Of a stretch of DNA of 64,000 nt, positions 47,926-59,300 are shown piece by piece. The translations under genes and the position numbers were made by a program. A model generated the notes under the pieces. The model had not been told where the DNA came from. It saw only the letters and a list, made by a program, of their open reading frames with translations, and did no database searches. Within the stretch, counting starts at the first letter, position 1. Every line of letters starts with the position of its first letter. Origin of the DNA: Mactra quadrangularis (Eukaryota > Mollusca > Bivalvia > Venerida > Mactridae); the NCBI GenBank assembly GCA_025267735.1, contig CM046299.1, forward strand, positions 19,614,232 to 19,678,231. Reading direction: 5' to 3'.

Positions 47926-48564
47926 CATGTTCAAGCAGCACAAACTGGGCTCAAACTGAAATATATTTATCCAAACCTGTTTCCACCTTGACTCGTGGGA
48001 GCTAACTCACTTGAAGTAAAGAAATCCATCCCCAACTTCACCTTCGGTCATATGTACATGTCAATATGATGGGTTAGAAAATCTTACTACATTATGTAAC
48101 ACCTGGTACTCGGCTATCTCATGTAAAAACTACTTGCATCAATATAATGGTTTATAAAAAAAAAACTAGTACACATTATTTAATATATTATTTTATTTAT
48201 TGTTAATTTGAAGGTATGGTTTGAATTGCTCCAAACTACAAAATGTACAAGTAAATTTAAACTACAAATGTTCATGTAAACTTTTAACATTACAATACAT
48301 ACATTAATACTAAAAATAAACTTAACAAATGCAAATAAATCAATATAAACATGTATACAATAAGATTACCACGACAGCGTATTATCAAAATTCTTACGAT
48401 TATTTAGAAATTCAGTAAAGAAAGATTTATGACTTAATTGAGTCATGCGACACTTGATAATACAGGCTCCATGTCTCGAACACACCAGAATATGAAACCT
48501 GCATTAATTACTGGTTTTAAAATGGAATAAAGATGATGACAATATTGGCTTTCAAACATGACAG

Positions 48565-48785
48565 CCGCGGACGTGGCGTAGTGGTTAGCATGTCTGACTT
48601 CGAATCCGGAGATCGCGGGTTCGAAACCCGGTCCCGGCAGGTCATACCCTATACATGAGTTGTCGGCCTCGTGTTAGGGTAAGTTAGTACTGGTGATAGA
48701 TAAGTGTCCAGGAAACCTATAGTAGGAAGAGCTGGCCGTTGTGTATATGACCTATATATGTGTTGAATGCGACGTTAAAAAAAAA
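48565..48785 (+). mobile_element. tRNA-derived SINE, family D, well preserved
   Basis: The tRNA-like head has GTGGCGTAGTGGTTAGCATG (A-box) and a perfect B-box, GGTTCGAAACC. The body includes GTGTCCAGGAAACCTATAGT and ends GAATGCGACGTTAAAAAAAA with an A-rich tail. The anticodon-loop region reads CTTCGAA. The acceptor stem does not pair, so it is a SINE. The intact pol III boxes suggest recent activity. Confidence 0.75.
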
Positions 48786-48974
48786 ATCAAACATGACACA
48801 TTTGAATAAAAACACCTACATGGATCAGCACACAACTAGTCTTCATTCTCCTCTATTTACATGTAGTTAGACTAGTTTTACACTGACCCATCGGCTTGTA
48901 ACATACTTGCATGGAATGAAGTTAAAATAAGCCACTCAAATCTACTCACTTCTTAACAAAGTATGAACAAAAGT

Positions 48975-49205
48975 TTGTTTTGTTTTTGTTGGGGTTAACG
49001 CCATAGCAACACATTATATACGTCACTTAACGGCGGTCAGTCAACCTACTCACTGTTCCTGGAAAGGCTAAATCTCTGGATTTAGCTGTTAACCAACTAC
49101 TAAGCACATACTTTCGCCAATGACTTGACAACTGCCCTACATAATTAAGAATCATTGGTAGAATGGCTGTAGAAATTATTGCATAAGCAAGCTAGCAACG
49201 TAGAC
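48975..49205 (-). mobile_element. SINE family B body, minus orientation
   Basis: Reverse-complement matches to the 35-kb copy include GGTCAGTCAACCTACTCAC, ATTTAGCTGTTAACCAACTA, CACATACTTTCG and ACAACTGCCCTACATAATTA. The tRNA head is missing or too degraded to see. It lies in the intergenic region between the convergent genes. Confidence 0.65.
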
Positions 49206-49599
49206 GTACAATAAATCAATGATAAAATGGAAGCACTAAAATGATTGTTACTATGTACATGTGCTTTTCAATTATGGCTAATGGTAAACATTCACACAAT
49301 AAAAAGTTTTGATAAACATGTTCAGCAGAATTTACTATATTGTACAATAATTAACACTTAAAGATATTAGAATTGACCCTGGTGCGGTTCAAACCTGAGT
49401 TCTCTTGATCTCTTAGTGCAAGCCTAAACAGTGTAAACACTGCTCCTCACAATCAAATATTTAATTGTAAGTAAGCAAGATCAATGATTTATGTAATGCT
49501 GATGATTTAGTAATGAATATAGATGTAATGTTAAATAGTATTTAACTTTAAGTTGCTCATACATTAAACCCACTAATTTAAATATTCACTTCTGTACTT

Positions 49600-49710
49600 A
49601 TGATTGATAGAAGTATTTATCCATATCTGTGTTTATATCTATCATACAAAAATTGTGTATTTAAATCAGCGAGGTTATGTATGCGACCTTGACAGTTGAA
49701 TAAAATTTAA
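49600..49710. repeat. Partial foldback repeat (30-kb family)
   Basis: GTATTTAAATCAGCGAGGTT and GTATGCGACCTTGACAGTTG match the right half of the copies at 30.1 and 52.9 kb. The left half is not recognisable. Confidence 0.4.
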
Positions 49711-49884
49711 CATTACATAGTACAATAATATGTGCACAGTATGATAAAACAAGTACATGTATACTGCGTTTTTGATCCATTATAATGTTGTAATACTGAA
49801 ACTAAGCTCAAATAAGTTCATTTAACATGAGCCATTAATAATACATCACAAATACATTATAATGACACATTATGACATCATATT

Positions 49885-50315
49885 ACTGAATGACATCACA
49901 GTATGTCATCTTGATGTGACCTATCACAAGAAAAACTCTAAGTATCACATCACTGTGTCCTATCACAGTATGTTGCTAAATAAAACTACAGTCTCACAGC
50001 TCTTAGGCAATATATCTAAGCTTCACCTTAGAGCTGAACATTTCAACAAAATTGAAGAGTCAAATCACAATATTATACCACATAGTCAAATCACAACATG
50101 TGTGTGACATCACAGTTAAACATTATTATGGTACATCACAGTTTGGCATCAGATTTTGAGCTCAGAGTGTGACATCACAGTTTTACATCATTCTGTGATA
50201 TCCTGGAAACACTTCAGAGTAAAATATCACAGTTTTACATCAGAGTGGGATATCACAGTTTCACATTCGAGTGTGACATCACAGTAAATCATCAGGATGT
50301 GACATCACAGTTACT
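49885..50315. repeat. Degenerate array of TGACATCACAGT-type motifs
   Basis: About ten ATCACA(G/A) words, most within TGACATCACAGT or a variant, occur in 430 bp at irregular spacing of about 20-50 bases, with interleaved TTTACATCA and GAGTGTGACATC. The array ends just downstream of the FBXL13 stop, so on the minus strand it would be transcribed as the start of its 3' UTR. TGACATCA resembles a CRE/AP-1 half-site, but the simplest reading is a decayed minisatellite. Confidence 0.7.
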
Positions 50316-50321
50316 GTTGGT

Positions 50322-53300
50322 TTAGTAATTAAAATATGAAGGAACTTCATCACTACTATATTGAACTGTTTCTACATGTCTCATCATTTTCTGTGCTGAA
50401 TTTCTACAATAAAATAAAAATATAGAGTGAGAATGCATTATTGATAAGTAGGTACCATTGAACAAATATTTATGTCATAAAAACACAATAAGATAATAAG
50501 TAATTGTATTTTATAGTCTTAAGTTTTATACTGTTGGACAATCATAAACTTTACATAATGATAATATCATTGGCCATGCAACTTGTATCCTTCAATCTCT
50601 TTGGAAGTCTTCGACACATTTTACAGTGTAGCCAACAAACTGTACTACAGACAGAAATCAGCCTTAGTGCTATCCAATTCAATTATATTAGTGAAATATA
50701 GTAGTTGCAGTACATTTCTTGCTCATGGAAATTAGGTTATACAGTGACCTCTTGGTCCCTTAGCACATGTCTTTTACTGGTCTAATGCTACAAATGTCTT
50801 ATTTTATTTCACTCAGAAATGAATTAACATAAATTATTCAAATATAATTGGATGTTATTATTGACATCAGGAAATGATAAATAAGTATAAGAAATAACAA
50901 AAAAGGTCCTTAAGAAAGAAGGATTTTTTTCAAATTTTATTAGATACTGATGAATAACTTCAATGCATAGGTTTTGAAAGTCTAACAAAAACTAATTAAC
51001 TTACTTGGAAACACCTTTACAATACAACAAAGTCAACATCTTTAATTTCTTACATCCTTTTCTTAAATATTTTAATGCTTTGTCTCTGAAAATATGACAT
51101 TAATACAATACATCATTGATTTGTAATTTGACATCATGGCCTGTGGTTATAAACACTTAAAAGAAAACTTCATGCTAAATTCTTTGTTCTTGAAGGATGA
51201 AAATATGGGGCCAAGTTTGAAAAAAAATATTTACAGTTAAGTTCCACTTTTAAGACTATCAAAAGTAGAATTGATGGTCTTAATACAGGAGAGGTCTTAA
51301 TATATACATGGAACTTTTCTTCTCAAATCAAGCATTTGTCACTTGAAAATTCACAAAAAATAGCAGATATTTATAAAGAACTTGTAGATATAATGATCTA
51401 TTTGGTAAGCATTTACCATAAATGTATGAGATAATTTACAGAAAATAATCTTATCATAATACATGTAGCATCCACAAAGAAGATAACATGCAATCATACA
51501 TACAAGTCTTAAATAAACTTTACTAAGAAAACTAACAATACATACGTGATAAGAAGACATCCACTAACATCAAGTTGAAATAAATAATGACAAACACCTG
51601 AGAGATATTGTATACTTAAATCTGTTACCTGTAATGGAAGAACACAAGGTGTTATATATTAACATTACCAATGCAAAGGTCTTTTAGATTTGAAACTCTC
51701 AAATATTGGGTTACAAATTGTAGTGTATGTCTTTTGAAACTGAATTGTTAAACTCATTCCAACATAAAGCTCAATTCTGTTCAAAGAAATGGTCTGTTTT
51801 GTTTAGTTGTGCTTTATTTCTTCTCCTCTTCTTGGACTTACACACTGTGGCCCATAAGAAAGGTTATGGTCATAGAAAGTATTTTACAAGGGTTTGAAGA
51901 TCTGGTCTACTAATTGAAACCCAGGGTTGACAGTCAGACAAGCTACTTATGATACTAATTGGACAAGATTCTGTGCATACAATTTCCAAAAATGGTGGTT
52001 TGCATGTTTTACTTAATGTTTTTTATTACCATTTTTCAGGATGTTTTGTTATTTAGTTTTATATAGGTTGTATAAAACTCTAGCTACAATACTTTTGTAA
52101 ATAATGAACACTAATCTATCTTACCAGTTTACAGCCAGCTAGATTGAGTACATTTAACATTCTACAGCAAAATGCAAGATTCTTTATTGCACCATCTGTA
52201 ATTTGCTGAAAACAACAAAATGAGAAATTGTAATACTAAGTCATAAATAATATGACTGTATCAAAAGAAACATCAGCTATGAACTTGGTGAAGTTATCAA
52301 GGACAATGTCTATATAAAGAAAAGGCTTAATGATGTTTTATTAACCATGTTTTATAATTTAACATATTTCAACTAACATGACATGTTAAAAAGTAAAGAA
52401 ATATGAAAATTTAGTCTGAACAATTTGGTAACTTAGAAATTGGATAATACAGTCTCAATATTTGATGACAAAACACAATTTAATATTTAAGGAAACCAAA
52501 ATGATTAACTATATTTACCATGCAGTGAGATAAATCCAATCTTTCAATGTTTTTACATTGTTGAGCAAACTTCTGTAGACCAAGATCTGTAATACTAGCA
52601 CATTCTGATAGAGTTACGTCCCTTAGACGACTGTTGTTACCAAGGGAAGATAATCCAGCATCCCCACAATTACAACCTGATATATCTATGGATGTTAAAC
52701 TATGTGTTTGTCCAAGTAGCTCTATACCTGCCTCACTGATGTGTTCACAGAAACAAACACGTAAATATGCTAGATTGTGGCATCTGAAATAAAGATATAC
52801 CCGGTACATGTATTGTTAAATTTTATTTAACTTTTAGAGGGGCATACATTAACCTTGCTGATTTAAATACTTGATTATCGATAGTGAGAAAGAATTTGTG
52901 TAGTGAGTATTTAAATTAGCAGGGTTGATGTGCACACTGACAGTTGAATAAACTTTATCAATAACAAATGAAATGTTATCAACATTGATAGTTTTGCAAA
53001 AGGGTTAGGTCATGAGGTTGGAATTTAGATCAAAGTGTTGTGATTACAGAGAAATGTCCTTGTGTCAGTTGATTTGGTAAAGAGCATTAATAATTGCAGC
53101 AACTTAACTTTATAATGTTGTGCTTATCACAGCTTTATTGTCAAGTGGTTAACACAATTGACTTTCAAAATTACTGCCCAGATTCAATTTTATGTCCCTA
53201 TATCATATTCTTCTATAATAATAAATAGACATTAATAGTATTTTTCCTCCTTATAGGGAGCAATGTGCCTGCTGCTTGTGAAAGGGTTGGAAAGTTCTAG

Positions 53301-56300
53301 GATTTTAGAAAATTGTTCAGAAAATCAGCTCATGTACATTGAACTGCCACTAAGACGGAAACAACAACATTTTGTTCTTGAAAATCACTACAAGTAATCA
53401 CTATAATTTCAGAAAATGAAGTTCAACAAATAAAAAGGTTTATCAATTAAATCATTGACATATAACAATACAGTTAAAATATATTATTTACCTCTTATGT
53501 ATATTTACCATAGCCATATCACCAACTCTAATACAATTAGTCAGGTTAAGTTCTCTCAGTTTAGGTCCACATTGTCCATCTACTAATTGTCTTACACCTT
53601 TATCACTTATCCTGGTAATATTAATAAAATATCTATAATATCTATAATATAATGTATGTCAGTATGAACAAGGAAATGACGTATACAAAGTCACTGCTTG
53701 CTTTATATTTTGAATTTTTACTGTTTCAACATGATGTTTCACTTTACTAAAGAATACTGATCTTTATGATGATCCATCAAAACTTCTACATATGGATTAC
53801 TAATGAGGAGTTGGCAAAACATAGTGCAATAATAAAAAGTTATAAAAAAATGATTTCACATAAACGCTCTAGTTTATTATTTTACTAGAAGTATAAAACA
53901 CAATAAATATGGCTTGTGTTCATGAAAAATTAAGGCAGTGACAAGTGTTTTACATACATTTGCCAAAACTTTTAATACAAAGATTCTTAATTTCTCAGAA
54001 AAAAGATACTCCATGTATACCTTCTGAATGTAAAGTAAGCTAAGAAAATTGAAAAGATGTACAAACTGTTAACTTACCTTACACAGTCAGCAAAGTTAGC
54101 TACAGCCAATGATTTACATGCTGCTAATGACTTCAATGATAAATCTGTTAATCTTTGACAATCAGCAATATATATATGTTCTAGATTTAAACAATGTAAA
54201 CCAATAGCTCTTAAACTAACATCTGATATCCTGTTGTTGCCTGAAAAGAAAACAAGTGACATTTTAGAAACATTTATATAGAGACTTGGTCTGTGTTTTG
54301 CTTTACTCCAACTGTAATGAAACAATGACACAGTTTATAATTGTTTACATTGTACAAATTTTGTTACAAAAAAATCATAGCAAATAATTTGAGTGTAGCT
54401 TAACAAGTAATCTGTTCGCAAATTAGTAAAAAGAACTTTGCTAAGACATAGCTATATAACATCATGACTGGAATTGGCAAGAAAAAATTGAATGTAAATT
54501 AGGAATGTACTCAATCTCCGTAAACAGATATCCTGTAGAGTGTTGTCGTACAGGATCTCTACTGTCTCCATGGAAGATCACGTCGAGATGAGCTTTGTGT
54601 CGACCAATCAATGTGTAGCTTTCATCTAGACGAAAACACTAATAATCACATTTTGATTTTGTAATTTCTATTTTTAGACCAAGGTTTGCATGCTAATTTA
54701 ACACCGGTATTATTCACAGTCTGCGATTGGGCGGCTCATTTCAAATTGCGTGACGTAGACGATGTAAACAAGTTACGCATCATAACAATTTCGTCATGAA
54801 TATTATAATGAGAAAAGGTCACCTGAACGTGACCTTCATTTGAAAAAGGCCAGATCTAAATTAGCGAGTAGGTGAGTAGAAAATTTGACATTGGGTTTTA
54901 ATCAGATTGGAAAGTACTTGGCTAAGTGGTTTGCCCTAGAATGGCTTGCACATAGTTGATTGATATTCCATCCAAAACCTTTCTTATAAGTTGTTGTCTT
55001 TAGCAATTAAGTTAGTTATTTAGCTCAGTTTCAAAGGACCAAGCAGTGAAGTTGAAAATTATTAATTTCAATGATCAGGGGTTATTAAACAAATTATTAT
55101 GTCAGTTGAACATGTAAATAAAAGCTGACTTAAACCACATTTTAACTTGTAACTTTTTTTAACTTATTAATGATGTTCTACAAAGCCTTACCTTCAATTT
55201 TAATGGTCTTCAAATGTTTATTTGCTGCAATTCTTTTAAAGGTTTCATCAGAGATAAGAGGTGACCCAAGGAATGACATGGTATTGATCTTGGTCAATTT
55301 GTTAGCTATAGGTGTAAGACAATCATCACTGAGTGTAGGGAAGTCATTCAATAATAATGTTTGAAGATTAGAACAACCAGTTGATAAATTCTTAAATCCA
55401 TCAGGTGTAATCTGAATATAGAGAAAATAATTTCATATAAGTTTGTAAATAATCATACTTTTCCCAGGGCATGAGTTGACTGAAAAATCCCTATATTGTC
55501 TTGAAACAACACAAAATTTCCCTTCTTGAGGGCAGGGTGACCTGTCTCTAAAAGTTGCCCTGTTTTCTGTTTTTTTTTAAATAAAAAAGCACACTAAACA
55601 ATGCACTAAAATGAGCTCAGAAAGCATATTTTCAGGAGTGACTTAGCAACATTTTTTTTAAAAAGGAAGGATGAATGTAACAGGGCTGTATATATGGTAT
55701 ACATGTAAGTTTAAATTTTTTGCATGCTATATCATCAGCCTCATTAGCTCAGTTGGAAGAGCATCTGACTTGCAAGCAGGTGGTCATGGATTTGAGCACC
55801 ACATCCTGTATTAATTGACCATTCAGTGTACGACCATCTTATCTTGATAACAATACATTTACCCACAAATATACTATATATATAATATACTATATTGTTA
55901 GCACCTTGTTTGTGGGACAAAATGTAACAGTAAAACCTTTGTTAAATATGCTACTAGGTAAGGTCATGGAAAGGTCCATTTTTACTCCTATTAAAAAATT
56001 CTACATATAAAATCTTACCTGTAGACATCCAGAGATATCAAGATAATCTAACTTTTTACTATTCTTTCCTGATGATAAATATAACAAACCACGATCAGAA
56101 AACTTCTTACAATGTGCCAGTGATAGGTATTGTAGATTACTACAGTTTCTGAAATTATAAACAATTAAAATACATTGTTGTACAACATATGATATCATAA
56201 CTCCTAATGATTAACATTGTATTTAGTTTATACATATTCAATATATTATACAAAAAACTTGAATTAATCACTTTCAAGTCTGCTTTCTGGTCCCTCAGGA

Positions 56301-59300
56301 TAAAGTTCCTTGCTCAATGAAACAATGGGGTAGATTTAGGATGGGATTCAAACCAATGCGAAGCTTGTTATCCAATGATTACCAGTCCAACGCCGTAACC
56401 GTTCCGCCACCCCGCTCCATTATATTTAACAAAGCATCTGAAGATTGTATAACACATAATACATATGAAATTTGTAAAGTGATTACTCTAAAGCAATACA
56501 GCAAGGCCCTGCACCTGGCAGTTTTTGCTCTTCTACCCAGCCTTTCTTGCTCCTTTCAATGTAGAAATAGTTACTTTAAAACATTAACCCCCTCATGCTC
56601 CCTAATATAATATAAATATACTTACTTGGCAATAGTTCTCAATGTAGCATCAGTTATATTTGTATGTGAAATATTTAGATATAGTAATATCTTACATCCT
56701 TTGGCAACCAACTTTAACATTTCATCCTATAATAACACATACATTTATTATTTATCAATTTGTACATTCAACTACAATAAAACCATTACAGATTCAGGCT
56801 TTATTTTCTCATATAATTGGAGCCTTTTACAGGCATCTTCCCCTCAGAAATGTCTTTTAATTCATGCAGTTTTCCCCAAAGTTGGAAGTTAGCTTTGACT
56901 TTTTATTCTCCAATCAAAAAATTGCAATACAATTTCCCCAAATGTTCTATACAAAGTAAGCCCCAGGCCCCTTTCCCCATATACTGAAAAATGCCCTGAT
57001 TTTAATCATAATGTTTGAAATATAGAGAGTTTTAAAAGCACACAGTAATCAATGCAAAATAATGTAAAAACTTGCATAAAAACTTGAATATCTAGCGTAG
57101 TGCACCTGTGAGTGTTTGAAAGGAATAAGTGAGCATGTATCATGCTTCCAGTTGCATAAAGAAAACATACTTCTGTAGAGTTTGGTCATGAAATAATTTC
57201 CATGGCCATTATAAGCCCTAGTAACTGGTTAACAGCTAAATCCAAAGATTTAGTCTCTACAGGAACAGTGAGTAGGTTGATGTAGGCTGACTGACCGCTG
57301 TGATATTAGCTTTACAATGTGTTGCTACAGCAACCCAACAAAAAACAACAATAAAACTTACATTTAAAGATCTACATTCAGAGAAATTGACATCCTGTAT
57401 ATTACTACATTCACTTATACTAACAAATGATGGTTCTGATACAAACTGACATCCTCTCATATTTAAATGTATCAAATATGGCCGACATTTGTAGAGTAAC
57501 TTTGTTACAACTTTGTCTGTCACCCTGGTAATAATAAATAATAATATTAAAGTTATATTTTATCAATCAATGATTATACATGTGTAACATAGATTCAATC
57601 CAAGCTTGTATTCAAATATATTGTACAGGGGTGCAAAATTAGAATTTAACCCTTGACTGCTCATTCCTGAGTTTTTAAGCATCTCAACTTTTTTGAAAAT
57701 AGCCCCCACAGGACTTGAAATAAAGGTAAATAAAAGCAAAGGGTTAATTCAGCATTAAGAACAATAATAATATCACTGATAGAAAAGTCGAGGAAAATAA
57801 TTATAAATAACTAAATATAAATCCTTAATCTTGATTTTTTTTTAGAATTATAAATTATTTAGTTTTTTGTAGTTCCATTCATTCGGTTCATTAACTTGGC
57901 AGATATTAGCTATTATTATAAAATAACTAACCAACAATATAACTTTGACTTGTCCATTAGTTTTACAAAGAGTCAACATCAGAATAAAAGTTAGGTTACC
58001 ATATTAAATGAACAGCAGTTACAATGTTAACTTGATTATTTTAAATATTAATATACTAAACTCTATCACACACACAATTACATCAGATTAGTTTAAAACA
58101 ATGAACCCAACTGAGATATTATTTAGACAGATCGAAGAAGCATTATGAGAAATGTCAAATGATAAAAATGTATTGTCATGTTTATAGGACTTATATTAGA
58201 TTTGTTTTCAAGAAATAGTTAAAGAATTATTTATGTTAGTATTAAATTTCTTGATGACTGTATGATTTTAATTATAATAAAATATTATTTTAAATTTTCA
58301 TTTCATTTTGTTCATCAATGTCATTTATTTGATTGATTATGATGGCTAACTCCCCTGAATAGCAGTTAACCTGGACAATGTTTTACTTTTGCTAGTGCAT
58401 ATGGATCCCTTCACTAAAGAGCAGACACATTCTCTTCATCCGAAGGAACATCAGCAAGTATTAAATCAAAATAATGATCTGACCAGGGACTTATGCTAGA
58501 ACACAGAATTGATGTCTTTTATTAAAGCAGAGCCACTTATATAATTATGGTATTTTCTACAATGTACAAGTCTTTGTTAACACTAAAAAATCTGTGAAAA
58601 AAAGGCAGTGAAGAGTTGTGATTGTAATGCACAAAAAATAAACTTACAGTGCTACAGCAGATTAGGACAATAAGTAATGTTTTCATGTTATGAATCATTC
58701 TGTTCCAATTATTTAAACAGAGGGGTGTTCCAGTAAAATGTGAACTTTGTAATGTGATGGGTGGGTATTACATGAATGTTTTTTAATGTCATAAAAATTA
58801 TGAAGGACAGACATAATTCTATAAATGTAATATGTTTGTCATACATGTATGTAGATAATGTAAGGTAATCTGGCTTGATTGCAAATGTAATGATTTGATG
58901 GGATAGTTGGGCCACAGATGTAATGTTTAAAACACACAAAACACACAAATGTTGTAGGTGATATCCACGTCTATATAAAGCAGTAATGTTGTGAAAGGGA
59001 AACAGACTAAGTTTCAAAGCTCATGTGAAATGTTGGTACGGTATGCAAGTTTGTAAAGCCAACTGGTGGGTGGGGTAGAATATTAAAACCTTAATGTATT
59101 TTCTTCATCAAGAAGACTCATTCTTCTTGTTTTTAAGTTGATCATCATCATCCTGAAGTTTCATATAATGATTTCATCATATAAATAAACAATTAAGATA
59201 TCTCTGATGGAGCGAGCCTGGCCCAGTGATTCTAACTCAGTACACAGGGACCAGGAAGTGGTCTCTAAAATGATTAATCTAAGTTGTCAAAAACTGTTTC

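Noticed and set aside
48565..48640. Functional tRNA gene
   Set aside because: The A and B boxes are good, but the acceptor stem does not pair and a SINE body with an A-rich tail follows.
51546..51628. Apparent frameshift in an FBXL13 LRR exon
   Set aside because: It came from misreading four bases. With the correct sequence the exon is open from V-T-D to S-G-C-L-L-I-T and is phase-consistent.
51085..52125. Direct join of FBXL13 exon 52205-52125 to exon 51085-51005
   Set aside because: The phases do not agree and one LRR would be missing. Exon 51628-51546 supplies both the phase and the repeat.
55738..55810. Functional tRNA gene
   Set aside because: The D-arm is good, but the B-box is degraded and the acceptor arms do not pair.
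58709..59017. 102-residue minus-strand frame in the large FBXL13 intron
   Set aside because: The flanking FBXL13 exons join in phase without it, and it shows no LRR or other pattern.
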